DNA from: Candidatus Lariskella endosymbiont of Epinotia ramella | GTDB lineage: Bacteria; Pseudomonadota; Alphaproteobacteria; Rickettsiales; Midichloriaceae | Assembly (NCBI RefSeq): GCF_964019805.1 | Contig: NZ_OZ026472.1 | Location: forward strand, 62,001 to 126,000 | DNA: 64,000 bases | Reading direction: 5' to 3' | In this document: positions 54,252 through 63,885 of the stretch, piece by piece | Layout: every line of letters starts with the position of its first letter | Position numbering within the stretch: position 1 is the first letter of the stretch | Made by a program: the position numbers and the translations under genes | The notes under the pieces: generated by a model | The model's input: the letters and a program-made list of their open reading frames with translations, nothing else | Database searches by the model: none | What the model was told of the DNA's origin: nothing

Positions 54252-55187
54252 CTATTTAGCAAGAGGATGTTTTGTAAAAACTATTTCTGCCGCTCTATTG
54301 CTGGTAATTTTTGTATATATCTGTGTAGATGATATATCAGAGTGACCCATCAGCTCTTGTAAAATCCTAAGATTTGCTCCATTTTCTAACATGTGTGTTG
54401 CGAACGAATGTCTTATCTTATGTGGAGACACAAGATGTAGTGGAACCCCTGATTGTATAGCTAAGCTTTTTAATATCTGACCAAACCTCTGCCTGGTAAT
54501 ATGAGATATATTGCCTTTTTTATCAACAGATGGAAAGAGCCAATCTGTTTTTTGCTTACCTTTTATGAATACAGATCTAATTTCTAAATATTTGTCTAGT
54601 ATATCGACCGCTTCCAGGTTTAGAAGTACTATACGCTCTTTGCCACCCTTTCCTCTAATTAGTATATGTCTTGCAACTTCTTTACTCTTTAAATCCCTTT
54701 CAATTACCTGCATTTTAAGCGTTACAAGCTCAGATATCCTCATTCCAGTTGCATATAACATCTCAAGCATAGCAGACGTTCTAATACCTTCATTAGATGT
54801 ATCTTTACTTGCAGCCTCTATTAATAGAAAAACATTATCTTGAGATAATGCTTTAGGAAGAGAACTAGATATCTTAGGATTTTTTATTGATATGATAGGG
54901 TTATGATTACACCTTTTTTCACTAACTAAAAAGTCGAATATCTGTCTTGCTACAGAAAGCTTTCTTGCCAATGTCCTTGTGCTAAGATTTTTCACCTGAA
55001 GATATGAAAAATATTCTATAACATCAGACTTAGAAGCATACACAATTGAGATATTGCGGAAATTCATATATGCAACTAACTCCAGAGCATCGTTTTGATA
55101 AGCAAGTAGCGTATTATCAGACGCAGCTCTTTCAGCAGCTAACATCTCTATGAACTGTTCTACATATAATGTATCATCACATAACAT
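54252..55187 (-). CDS. xerD: site-specific tyrosine recombinase XerD
   Basis: Resolves chromosome dimers at dif together with XerC. The 311-residue protein has the N-terminal SAM-like core-binding domain (about 1-95). In the catalytic domain, the first active Arg is in YATGMRISELVTL, the Lys is in IRGKGGKERIV, HKIRHSFATHMLENGANLRI carries the His/Arg box, LMGHSDISSTQIYT follows, and the Tyr nucleophile is in the last motif. Details such as VSPHKIRHSFATHMLENGAN and the ending KHPLAK favour XerD over XerC. Monocistronic. Confidence 0.93.
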   Translation of the reverse strand: MLCDDTLYVEQFIEMLAAERAASDNTLLAYQNDALELVAYMNFRNISIVYASKSDVIEYFSYLQVKNLSTRTLARKLSVARQIFDFLVSEKRCNHNPIISIKNPKISSSLPKALSQDNVFLLIEAASKDTSNEGIRTSAMLEMLYATGMRISELVTLKMQVIERDLKSKEVARHILIRGKGGKERIVLLNLEAVDILDKYLEIRSVFIKGKQKTDWLFPSVDKKGNISHITRQRFGQILKSLAIQSGVPLHLVSPHKIRHSFATHMLENGANLRILQELMGHSDISSTQIYTKITSNRAAEIVFTKHPLAK

Positions 55188-55678
55188 AAGCTAGTTGAAA
55201 CCTTCCGCGAAGCACATTACTACATATGGCACTGCTCACTAAATCAGTGTGCAGGTCTTGTTTGTCTCATTTTCCATATTTATAGTCAAGGAAGTTAAAA
55301 GTGTTATAGAGTGTTTATAACTCTAAAGATTGATATTTATACGGATTTCAAGCAAATGTAAGCTATAACAAGCAATCATATTTTAGATATCCAAATACTG
55401 TTTTGCACCTTTAATACATGTTTAAAAGCGCTTGTGAAAAAGCAAGGCTTTTTTCATATAGTCAGTACACTGGAGAGTGCTTTTGCTATTTTGACTAACA
55501 GTTCTGAACTATAAAATCTTTCAACCTTACAACCAGCAGTATAAAGCTTTGGAAGCCTGCGCACTTATGACAACATGCTTCCAAATTTTGGACGCAAAAC
55601 AACTTCCACAGTACTCAAGTGCAAGTCCATACCTTACAGCAGCATCTACAGCTTAGGCGCTTGTACATGCACGTGAAA
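55188..55678. other. spacer with B and A remnants
   Basis: A B end fragment lies at about 55222-55260 (atatggcactgctcactaaa) and an A-start remnant at about 55318-55360 (ataactctaaagattgatat, ttatacggatttcaagcaa). The rest is unassigned sequence without a recognised gene. Confidence 0.5.
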
Positions 55679-56158
55679 TTAGTCTCTCACAACCGTGATA
55701 GCAACACGATTCTGTGCCCAAGCTTCTTCGTTACTACCTTGAACCACTGGTCTTTCTTTACCATAGCTTACAGTGCTGAGTCTTTGACAATCTACACCAA
55801 GCTCTTTTAGATACTTCTTAGCGCTATTTGCACGACGCTCACCAAGTGCAAGATTGTATTCTCTTGTTCCTCTTTCATCTGCATGCCCCTCGATTGTTGC
55901 AGTCATACTAGGATTTTCTTTGAAGAAACGTGCTTGTCTTCTTAGTGTATCTTGCTGTACTTGATCTAAGCTAGACTTATCAAATGAAAAGAATACCCTA
56001 TCTCCAGCTTTTGCATTAAACTCATCTTGTAAAGTTGTTTGCATAGCAGTTCCCGAGCTATCAACATTTGCGCTATCAGATACAGTCTTCTTCCCACCGC
56101 AAGCTGTCAATGCTACTAGAGAGCAAGTGGTTAATAAAAATTTTGTAGCAATTTTCAT
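55679..56158 (-). CDS. pal: peptidoglycan-associated lipoprotein Pal
   Basis: Outer-membrane lipoprotein that binds diaminopimelate in peptidoglycan and belongs to the Tol-Pal system. The 159-residue protein has a lipoprotein signal with lipobox LTAC (Cys20), a short linker and an OmpA-like domain (about 50-155). The DAP-binding region is in TIEGHADERGTREYNLALGE followed by RRANSAKKYL; the ending AQNRVAITV is typical. An aggag lies eight bases before the ATG. tolA, tolB, tolQ and tolR are not adjacent. The gene again implies a peptidoglycan-like wall. Confidence 0.96.
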   Translation of the reverse strand: MKIATKFLLTTCSLVALTACGGKKTVSDSANVDSSGTAMQTTLQDEFNAKAGDRVFFSFDKSSLDQVQQDTLRRQARFFKENPSMTATIEGHADERGTREYNLALGERRANSAKKYLKELGVDCQRLSTVSYGKERPVVQGSNEEAWAQNRVAITVVRD

Positions 56159-56822
56159 AAAATTAACTCCTGAAGTAATATAAAATAGTTACGCATCACT
56201 ATAAATTTTACCATTACATTTTTTTTGTATAATGGTCAAACATTTTGAGTTTCTAAGCTGGGAATCATGCAAGCCATTTAACCGAAATCAACAAGCTTTC
56301 AGCTTTCATTTTACAACTTATGAAAGTACCACTCAAAATCTTACAACACTGCGTTAGAACAACAACAAAAGCGGTTAAAACTAGTGCGCTTCGATATATA
56401 CATTAGAGCGCAATACTTACAAGCAAAAGCCATATTTCGCACTAAATAAAGTATGAAAATTCTACATCCATAACATTTTGCCTGCAAAATAGTGTATTTA
56501 CACTCACTTTAATACATACCGAAACGCACAAAACAAAGAATCATGATATTTTGATATGCTCCAGCTTATTAGGATACAACAAAGACATTAGAAGATCTAA
56601 CTTATTTTGCTATGACTTACTATAATTAACATTTAGCATTTAGCCATACGTTTTGACATAGTATACTCGCTATATTTCATATTGTTATGTATTCGTATAC
56701 ACCATCCATGGGCTCCCAAGTTTTTCCTCGCTCTTTTCGAAGTCTAGCTTCATATGCAACGCAAAGTTAATACCAACTCTTCATTTACCCTGCGGTATAC
56801 ACTCTCTAGCAACACTCCACAC
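56159..56822. other. spacer with a D repeat
   Basis: A D repeat covers 56662-56800 (tatactcgctatatttcata, cctcgctcttttcgaagtct, accaactcttcatttaccct). No gene, tRNA or other family is recognised between 56159 and 56660. Confidence 0.65.
56662..56800 (+). repeat. D-family repeat
   Basis: Near-complete copy. It resembles the 1.43-kb copy in its start (tatactcgctatattt), so these two form a subgroup. Confidence 0.75.
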
Positions 56823-57827
56823 TTATATAACTGGAGTATATCCATTAATGGTGATTACAAATGAAATCAAAACAAGCCAAACAAAAGTGAGCGGAAGAAA
56901 AACTTTCCAGCCAAGCCTCATCAACTGATCGTAACGATACCTCGGCAGTGCAGCTCTAACCCATATGAACATAAATAAACAGAAACAAATTTTCAATACT
57001 AACCAAAGCGGACCAGGTATGAAACTCAGCCAATCAAAACCGAATGGAGGAAGCCATCCCCCCATAAAAAAGATTGCAGTAATAGCGCTCATTAGTATCA
57101 TGTTCGCATATTCTCCTAGAAAGAAAAGAGCAAAGGCCATAGAGGAATATTCAACATGATAACCAGCAACAAGTTCTGCTTCCGCCTCTGGCATGTCAAA
57201 TGGATGTCTATTGGTTTCAGCAAGTACTGAAATGAAAAATATTACAAATACAGGTAATAAAAGCAAATCTAGATAAAATGGCGCATTAGACTTTATTATG
57301 ACGACTTCTCTAAGATTCAAAGACTGCGTTACAAGTAGAACACAAACTACACAACAACCCATGGCAAGTTCATAAGAAATCATCTGAGCTGCTGATCGCA
57401 TTGCACCAAGAAAAGCATACTGTGAATTACTTGCCCAACCAGCTATTATAATTCCATATACACCAAGCGAAGATGTCGCCAACAAATAGATTACACCAAC
57501 GTTAATATCTGCTATTACAAAATCTCCTATTGGAATCACAGCCCACCCTATCATTGCTATGCTAAATGTAATGATTGGAGCAAGTAGGAACAAGATTTTA
57601 TCTGCATTTCTTGGAATAAGCTGTTCCTTAAACATCAGCTTTAAAGCATCAGCCAATGGCTGCAGAAGACCGAATGGCCCAACTATATTAGGACCAAGCC
57701 TTAATTGCATCCACCCTATTATTTTACGCTCCGCATACGTTAAATAAGCAACGCATATAATGAGTGGCACAAGCAAAATAACTATATTCTTTAAATTTGG
57801 TATAATCAGCTGATATAAGACTTCCAT
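56823..57827 (-). CDS. nuoH: NADH-quinone oxidoreductase subunit H
   Basis: Membrane subunit (ND1) at the quinone-binding junction of complex I. The 334-residue protein has about eight hydrophobic helices and the family motifs [59 protein letters not shown] and the C-terminal [20 protein letters not shown]. The acidic loop after PFD that lines the quinone chamber is intact. nuoG and nuoI are not adjacent; nuoI lies about 9 kb to the left. Confidence 0.97.
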   Translation of the reverse strand: MEVLYQLIIPNLKNIVILLVPLIICVAYLTYAERKIIGWMQLRLGPNIVGPFGLLQPLADALKLMFKEQLIPRNADKILFLLAPIITFSIAMIGWAVIPIGDFVIADINVGVIYLLATSSLGVYGIIIAGWASNSQYAFLGAMRSAAQMISYELAMGCCVVCVLLVTQSLNLREVVIIKSNAPFYLDLLLLPVFVIFFISVLAETNRHPFDMPEAEAELVAGYHVEYSSMAFALFFLGEYANMILMSAITAIFFMGGWLPPFGFDWLSFIPGPLWLVLKICFCLFMFIWVRAALPRYRYDQLMRLGWKVFLPLTFVWLVLISFVITINGYTPVI

Positions 57828-58717
57828 ATCTTTCCAAAAAACATGAGAAAAAGGATAAACTATATGCTGTAGGATACAACTGACATCCTATATTATCAAG
57901 TAACAAAAAAGCTTTATTATGCTTTCATATATAAGTCAGTACTCGCTGTTTTTTAGATATTGATTGAGTGGTTTAGTAAACAACTATGCAAACTTTGTAA
58001 GGAAGAATAAGGACCGCTCACCAAGTTATTTTGCAGGCTTCTTTGGCTTAATTCTACATATTACTTTATTCATTTCTTTGCAAATATGCGCTTTCTGAGA
58101 AATGAAGAATTATTATTTATCAGAGTATATAGTGTATGTCCGTCAAAAATCGATTTGCTTGCGCTAATTTTTGGATATGATACTGTTCACAAAAATCCAC
58201 AAGGGTTTTGGTAGTGTTGCCATTTTTTCTGCTGGACTTTCAGCGCATCATAACTGCTTACAACAGAAATAAATCCTCTGCTTCTTATAAGTGATGACAC
58301 AAGGCTGCCATATAAAGACTAGCAAGTCACGCGCGCTAAAAGTCTCGGAAGCAAGTATGAAATGGCGCTTGGAGCGCAAAAATAGCGCTTTAAATCCGTA
58401 AGAAAGTGTTATAATAAGCGCAAGAAACTTACGGATTTTGTGAAAGTAGTATTTTTATGCACATAAGTAATAATATATCCAAAAATTAGCGCAAGACCGA
58501 ATCCTATGCTAATTTTTACACATTTCACTTCTCCACAAAAATTTTAGCGGATGGACTAGCAAGCTTCTAGTACTCGAGACACAACTTTTTATTTACTTTC
58601 ACAAATAATATCACCGCTAATATACACCTAAAAGCAAGTGCCGGCTCCTTACCTTCAAAACCCCAGCACTAAAATAGAACTACAAGCCCTCTTCCCTAAA
58701 TAACTTAAGGTGTAACG
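57828..58717. other. spacer with B remnant and head-to-head A and C repeats
   Basis: A decayed reverse B repeat lies at about 58010-58100 (gcaggcttctttggcttaat, tattactttattcatttctt). It is followed by a deleted reverse A repeat (58138-58315) and a forward C repeat (58332-58557). No gene is seen. Confidence 0.65.
58138..58557. repeat. A (reverse, deleted) and C (forward) repeats head to head
   Basis: Reverse A: atgtccgtcaaaaatcgatt, tgcgctaatttttggatatg, gtgttgccattttttctgct, cataactgcttacaacagaa. Forward C: cgcgctaaaagtctcggaag, gcgctttaaatccgtaagaa, agtgttataataagcgcaag, atatccaaaaattagcgcaa, gctaatttttacacatttca, ending gcggatggac. Confidence 0.8.
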
Positions 58718-59917
58718 CTACTTGAGGCCACTTATAACTATGCCAAAACTCTCAGCAAGACGCTCTATAGAACGCAACTTCTTATTTGCTTTCATTACAA
58801 TCTCATCACTGATATTCATTTCAGCAGCATAACTTCTAACCTTCAACGCTAGATTTAAAGCAGAGCTTTCAAGAAGCTTCATTTTCTCTCTTACATTCTC
58901 AGCAATTTCATGAGCAGATTTCTCAGCATTTAATACATATGACCTTGCGCCATCTGCTATACGCTGAGCCGCAGCTTCAATGAATTTGAGATTAGCTTGG
59001 AGCCTGCTCATCGCACGACTTTGCGCTTCCTGCTCTTTTGCTTCTATTCTCTCAACAGGTGTCTTGATTAGATCCCAAGCAAGACCAAGTTTTGACATAG
59101 CATATATTATCCACTTATGCACATCAAATTGATACCACTTCCATCCATTCCTATAATCCCTTGCAAATGCATGGTGGAAATTATGCCAATTTTCACCGAG
59201 CAGCAGGAAAAACATCCACCAAATATCTCCAGCTGTTCCATCAGTATATTTTCTAGCTCCAAGGTAGTGACAAAGTGAGTTGACACAAAATGTCATATGT
59301 TGTTGAAATGCTCTACCAAGACCTAAAAAGATGTAAGCAGCAATAGCACCTTGTAAACTAAACGTCAGCAAATAACCAAGCACTAGCGGCACCACAACAT
59401 TCATGAAAATAGCGAGCTTATAATAATGCTTCAGCTGCCAAAGCAACGGACTAACAGGCTTTCCTAACTTCCTCATTGTCATAGTATCTATATGAAAGTC
59501 ACTACGTATTAGCATCCAGCCCATATGAGACCATAAGAAACCAAGCCATCTATTTTTATATTTTAATGGAGAATGTGGATCAAGCTCTGTATCAGTATAT
59601 GCATGATGCCTCTGATGATCAGAAGCCCACATCAAAGCAGGACCTTGAAGCACACCAGCTGTAAAAAGTGCTAAGAACCATTCAACCCATTTGCTTGTTT
59701 TAAAAGCTCCATGTGCCCAAAGTCTATGCAGCCCAACACCAACAGATATATTCGTGCAGTAATGCCCCATCAGCAACATAGAAAGTTCAAATATCCCAAA
59801 CTGACGATTTCTTAAATACACAAATGCCATGGAAGCAAGAATAATTGGATAGACTATTAAAATGAACGCAACAAGCCAATTAATGCGTCCAGCTACGCCA
59901 GATCCAGCATACTTCAT
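58718..59917 (-). CDS. acyl-CoA/fatty-acid delta-9 desaturase with helical C-terminal tail
   Basis: Di-iron membrane desaturase that would introduce a double bond into saturated acyl chains. The 399-residue protein has the three histidine boxes in order: HRLWAH, HQRHHAYTDTELDPHSP and ENWHNFHHAF, with four hydrophobic helices between them. Such bacterial desaturases are usually about 300 residues. Here about 120 more residues (from roughly 280) form an alanine- and glutamate-rich amphipathic helix (RIEAKEQEAQSRAMSRLQAN) with no known domain. A strong aaaggggg precedes the ATG. It stands alone. Confidence 0.92.
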   Translation of the reverse strand: MKYAGSGVAGRINWLVAFILIVYPIILASMAFVYLRNRQFGIFELSMLLMGHYCTNISVGVGLHRLWAHGAFKTSKWVEWFLALFTAGVLQGPALMWASDHQRHHAYTDTELDPHSPLKYKNRWLGFLWSHMGWMLIRSDFHIDTMTMRKLGKPVSPLLWQLKHYYKLAIFMNVVVPLVLGYLLTFSLQGAIAAYIFLGLGRAFQQHMTFCVNSLCHYLGARKYTDGTAGDIWWMFFLLLGENWHNFHHAFARDYRNGWKWYQFDVHKWIIYAMSKLGLAWDLIKTPVERIEAKEQEAQSRAMSRLQANLKFIEAAAQRIADGARSYVLNAEKSAHEIAENVREKMKLLESSALNLALKVRSYAAEMNISDEIVMKANKKLRSIERLAESFGIVISGLK

Positions 59918-60334
59918 AAGGATAAACCCCCTTTAGATCAAAATATATTATATATGACCAACTAATCAAAATTAGAGCTGCACAGCTACACCATTTTCAA
60001 CTGAAAGTAAAGCTGGTATGACACTGCTCACCAAGCTATTTCCGTATCAACTTAAGCACTTTGTTATCAGTATCATATGCTTCCTACACAGTATACAAGC
60101 AGCTGCTGAAAATTGCACGCAATCAATCAAGACTACTCTTTTGATATTTATTAGCGGAGCTTATAACACGAGCTAGCAGTTACATAAGGAAGCAGATGCA
60201 GCAAAACATGGCTTAAGAACACTAAATTAAGGCAATATAAGACTACACCCATGCAAACACACGACGCAATTATAATAGAACAACAACTGCTTCTCACGCA
60301 CCTGCAAAACACATGAAACAACAGAACAAAATTT
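59918..60334. other. spacer without recognised genes
   Basis: Only a short B-like end (ggtatgacactgctcaccaa, about 60011-60030) and a motif shared with 45.4 kb (taagcactttgttatcagt, about 60052-60070) are visible. Nothing coding is seen. Confidence 0.5.
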
Positions 60335-60895
60335 TCAAAGCTTCACTGCATCCTGTCTACCATATTTAGAAGAATGCGTCAAACTACAAAATCGATATGA
60401 TAAAGCAAGCAAACATATAGCAAGCGAAACTGCAGAGTAGATAATATGCCAAACAACCATAGAAATTCCCAAAAACACTCCTTGTTTCGCATCGCATGTT
60501 ACAATGCCAACATTCTCAATAATATTCTTTATGTCTAGTAATGAACGTGCGTCGCTAAAATCACTGATGCACTTAGACTTATATGATATCAAGCCACTCT
60601 CAACGCAAAAATGAAATATTGCGATTGAAAAACCAGAGAAAATTACAACGGTACAAATTACAACATACCAGGAATATAGAAAATGCCACCTACTGTGCAT
60701 AAGCATAGCAAAAAGTGTCAGAAACATTAATAGATAATAAGGAATCCTTTGATATATGCACAAATTACACGGCATCATCCCACCGAAAAATTCTATTGTA
60801 TATGCAACGAGTAGTGCTACAGCACTTATTGTCAGAGCTATAAAATAAAAGTGTCGATAAAGAAGTTCTAGGTAAATAACCTTTTTATTATTCAT
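60335..60895 (-). CDS. disulfide bond formation protein B
   Basis: A DsbB-family membrane protein that would reoxidise DsbA and pass electrons to quinone. The 186-residue protein has four hydrophobic helices. The first redox pair lies in MPCNLCIYQRIPYYLLM (CxxC with the QR motif next to it). In the periplasmic loop, a second cysteine set is in FCVESGLISYKSKCISDFSD and VTCDAKQG. The spacing is of the alphaproteobacterial DsbB type and less standard than E. coli DsbB. DsbA is not nearby. Confidence 0.88.
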   Translation of the reverse strand: MNNKKVIYLELLYRHFYFIALTISAVALLVAYTIEFFGGMMPCNLCIYQRIPYYLLMFLTLFAMLMHSRWHFLYSWYVVICTVVIFSGFSIAIFHFCVESGLISYKSKCISDFSDARSLLDIKNIIENVGIVTCDAKQGVFLGISMVVWHIIYSAVSLAICLLALSYRFCSLTHSSKYGRQDAVKL

Positions 60896-61124
60896 GATAC
60901 AACCATATTGTTAAAATCTAAACCTATGATATAAATACTACTATTAGTAATCATATATATATGTAATGATATTGCAAATTTTAGAAGACCACACACATAT
61001 ATAGTATAAAATTATAGAACAATTAAGCTCTCTAAATTTATCTGCAGTCTTACAACTTTTCTATATACAGCAATTGACGACGTTACTTAGCAAATTGTTT
61101 GCGCTGCTTTAAAACGAAGGGCGC
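60896..61124. other. short AT-rich spacer
   Basis: Nothing recognised between dsbB and glmM; runs such as tatatatatatg are simple sequence. Confidence 0.5.
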
Positions 61125-62468
61125 TTATACGCTTTGCGATAAGATATTTTCAATGGATTCAAGCACTCCCACCATCCTAGAGGAATTCTGTCCCTCTACC
61201 ATAATACGTATCAATTTCTCAGTCCCAGAAGGACGAACTATGATTCTAACATCTGAACTATCATTTTGAATCTTGCTTAACTTCTCTATAATTTCTTTAT
61301 CTTCAAGCGGACTGGATCCCAAAAACCCTATATCTTTTCTTATCTGAGGACGTAATTTAAAAATATCACTTATGTCGCTTGCTTTGCAATTTTTTTCAAT
61401 TAGAAGTGTGAGGATCTGAAGTGCAGCAAGTATTCCATCTCCAGTTGTGCTATGATCGCTAAATACTATGTGACCAGATTGTTCAGCGCCAAAATTGCAA
61501 CCTGAATTTTTCATCCTCTCTGAAACATGCTTGTCTCCTACTTTACAGCGATACACAGAAATTCCATTCTGAGCAAGAAATTCGTCGAGCGCACTGTTTG
61601 ACATATGAGTAACAACAATACTGCTTCCATTCAATAGCGCCCTTTCCTTTAGAGATAACGCAATCGCTGCAATCACATGATCGACATGTACAACTTGCCC
61701 AAGCTCATCACATATAATCACTCTATCTGCATCACCATCCAATGCTATCCCTATATCTGCTCTAGTCTCTATAACTTTAGCAGATAGCAAAGCCATATGA
61801 ACAGCTCCACAGCCCTCATTTATATTAAAACCATTTGGCTCACATCCGATAGAGATAACTTCAGCACCAAGCTCCCAAAGTATAGCAGGCGCAAGTCTAT
61901 AAGCTCCTCCATTTGCACAATCCAAAACTATGCGCATGCCGTTTAAAGTCTTATCTTTTGGAAAAGAATTTTTTACATGTTCAACATACCTGCCAGGCGC
62001 ATCATCAAGACGTTTAGCTCTGCCTAATTTCTCTGGCAGCGCAAGGTGTTCTTCAAAGTCATTACAAATGATTAGCTGCTGCAGTTTATCCTCACAATGT
62101 TCTCCAAGCTTATAGCCATCATTACCAAATAATTTAAGTCCATTATCATAGTAAGGATTGTGTGAAGCTGAAATCATAATGCCAAAGTCTGCTCTTAGTG
62201 ACTTTATTAACATTGGTACTGCAGGAGTTGGCATCGGACCGACTAAAGTAACATCAACACCTACTGAGATTAGACCTGCTGTTACTGCTGGTTCTATTAA
62301 ATAACCTGAAAGTCTAGTGTCTTTTGCTATTAATGCACGATTTCTATAACCAGCACGATGTAGGTAAACACCGGCAGCCATACCAAACTTGAGTGCAACC
62401 TCAGCTGTCATAGGATACTGATTTACTTTTCCTCGTATACCATCAGTGCCAAATAGTTTTTTTGTCAT
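61125..62468 (-). CDS. glmM: phosphoglucosamine mutase
   Basis: Converts glucosamine-6-phosphate to glucosamine-1-phosphate for UDP-GlcNAc, feeding peptidoglycan. The 447-residue protein begins KKLFGTDGIRGKVN, has the phosphoserine loop ISASHNPYYDNGLKLFG, the metal-binding ALDGDADRVIICDE, the sugar-binding GAEQSGHIVFSDHSTTGDGI, and the phosphate-binding VRPSGTEKLIRIMVEG near the end. Complete. An FMN reductase gene lies 565 bp-scale upstream on the same strand, its stop only 10 bp before the glmM start, so the two probably share a transcript. Confidence 0.96.
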   Translation of the reverse strand: MTKKLFGTDGIRGKVNQYPMTAEVALKFGMAAGVYLHRAGYRNRALIAKDTRLSGYLIEPAVTAGLISVGVDVTLVGPMPTPAVPMLIKSLRADFGIMISASHNPYYDNGLKLFGNDGYKLGEHCEDKLQQLIICNDFEEHLALPEKLGRAKRLDDAPGRYVEHVKNSFPKDKTLNGMRIVLDCANGGAYRLAPAILWELGAEVISIGCEPNGFNINEGCGAVHMALLSAKVIETRADIGIALDGDADRVIICDELGQVVHVDHVIAAIALSLKERALLNGSSIVVTHMSNSALDEFLAQNGISVYRCKVGDKHVSERMKNSGCNFGAEQSGHIVFSDHSTTGDGILAALQILTLLIEKNCKASDISDIFKLRPQIRKDIGFLGSSPLEDKEIIEKLSKIQNDSSDVRIIVRPSGTEKLIRIMVEGQNSSRMVGVLESIENILSQSV

Positions 62469-62478
62469 TTTTAAGATA

Positions 62479-63036
62479 TCAGGATTTATGCTTTCTTATA
62501 AAATTTATAAAATTATTGGAATATGAGTGCAGCGCCATTATATCACTCTCAGAAATCTTACCAACTGCAGCGCGAGGTAAACACAGATATTCTGGCATCA
62601 CAACACTTTTTAGATGCACCAGAATATCATGTAGATGAAGCACTGCTCTAACTGCACCAAATTGGCTAGGACTTGCACTTAAAACTCCACAAATCTTTCC
62701 AACGAATGGTTGAATATAACCTTCTTCCTGAAAAATGTTGAACGATAACCAGTCTATCAGATTCTTTAAACAGCCTGGTATCGAGCCATTATATTCAGGA
62801 CATGCGATCAAGATTGCATCAGCTGAATGCGTCATTTCCAGCAGCTTTAGTATGTCAGCATTTCTCTCCAACTTGCTAAGCGCTATGTCATTAAACATCG
62901 GAATGTCAAAATCTGCCAGTCTGAAATTCTCTAATGCATAACCTTCTTTTTTGCGTATATTGTCTAAAGCAAAATCAAGCACATGCTCAGTCAAAGAACC
63001 AGATCGTATGCTACCGGCAAAAGCTAAAATCTTCAT
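62479..63036 (-). CDS. NADPH-dependent FMN reductase-like flavoprotein
   Basis: A flavodoxin-fold protein of the NADPH-dependent FMN/azo/chromate reductase group. The start is placed at ATG 63036 (MKILAFAGSIRSGSL, 185 residues). The ATG at 63048 lies in the ribosome binding site gggaga. Motifs are the FMN phosphate loop AGSIRSGSLTEH, then ILIACPEYNGSIPGCLKNLI and KICGVLSASPSQFGAVRAVL. The likely role is quinone, FMN or metal reduction by two-electron transfer; the true substrate is unknown. It precedes glmM by 10 bp. Confidence 0.85.
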   Translation of the reverse strand: MKILAFAGSIRSGSLTEHVLDFALDNIRKKEGYALENFRLADFDIPMFNDIALSKLERNADILKLLEMTHSADAILIACPEYNGSIPGCLKNLIDWLSFNIFQEEGYIQPFVGKICGVLSASPSQFGAVRAVLHLHDILVHLKSVVMPEYLCLPRAAVGKISESDIMALHSYSNNFINFIRKHKS

Positions 63037-63474
63037 ATATTCTCCCATAAATAACGTATATTCATCCTTCCCTTTGGTAACAAAGTCATACTTTTCAAAA
63101 CTGGCACTGTCAAAGTACTTCTATGTATTTGGTATACACATGCACCAAAATTCTTCCTAGCTTTTTTGAAGTCTAACTTCGTATACATATAACAGACTTC
63201 TTATTAAAACTCGCTTCCAGTTTAGGCAAGCGCAAGAAGCATACGAAAGCGCGAGGAAGCGCAAGTGTACAAGAAATACATAAGCATCCAAAACACGGAT
63301 GCGGCCAAGCAACTGGCTGCCGAAACAAGCGTCTGAAGAAAGGATCTAATAAATACCAACTCTTCATTTACCTGTGGTATATATCCTTTTGCACGACCAT
63401 TTTTCCTATACGATTATCAGTTAAATAAAAGTCAAAATCGCTTTAAGGAATATGAACTTTATATTTGCTGGATA
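63037..63474. other. spacer with a D repeat split by a G-type insert
   Basis: A D repeat from about 63085 to 63382 is broken at 63187-63351 by sequence with a higher GC content than its surroundings. A 64-codon minus-strand frame (63173-63367) runs across the insert and is not called. Confidence 0.7.
63085..63382 (+). repeat. D-family repeat interrupted by a G-type segment
   Basis: Left part gtcatacttttcaaaactgg, gtatttggtatacacatgca, gaagtctaacttcgtataca; right part ataccaactcttcatttacc and tgtggtatatat. The insert carries gcttccagtttaggcaagcg, caagaagcatacg, ccaagcaactggctgccgaa and acaagcgtctgaagaaagga, related to the G sequence at 34.1 kb. Confidence 0.75.
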
Positions 63475-63885
63475 TTACACAATATCACCAAAAAAGAATC
63501 GGATTTCTTGCATAGCATTTTCTTTTGAATCAGAGCCATGTACTGCATTGATTCCTATACTTTCTCCGAAATCCCTCCTAATTGTTCCTGGCTCAGCCTG
63601 ACTTGGATCTGTAGCGCCCATAACATGCCTATTCTTCTCAACAGCACCAGGCCCTGAGAGAACCTGCACAACAACAGGTCCAGAAGTCATATACTCAACA
63701 AGTTCGCCGAAAAATGGCCTTTCTTTATGCACAGCATAAAAATCTTCCGCTTGCTTTTGCGTCATATGCAATTCTTTTGCAGCGACAATTTCCAGCCCAA
63801 CATCTAAGAATCTTTGATTGATTGCAGATCTTAAATTCTTCCTGATTGCATCAGGTTTAATAATGGATAACGTTTGTTCTATCAT
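63475..63885 (-). CDS. ndk: nucleoside diphosphate kinase
   Basis: Transfers the gamma phosphate between nucleoside triphosphates and diphosphates. The start is placed at ATG 63885 ([18 protein letters not shown]), 136 residues, the family length. The frame opens at a TTG ten codons earlier, but that part is not conserved. The phosphohistidine is in [13 protein letters not shown]. Supporting motifs are [20 protein letters not shown] and [19 protein letters not shown]. Monocistronic. A possible B end begins near 63984 (taggtactgcc). Confidence 0.96.
   Translation of the reverse strand: MIEQTLSIIKPDAIRKNLRSAINQRFLDVGLEIVAAKELHMTQKQAEDFYAVHKERPFFGELVEYMTSGPVVVQVLSGPGAVEKNRHVMGATDPSQAEPGTIRRDFGESIGINAVHGSDSKENAMQEIRFFFGDIV

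Noticed and set aside
63173-63367. 64-codon minus-strand ORF
   Set aside because: It runs across both junctions of the insert in a D repeat, so it cannot be an original gene.
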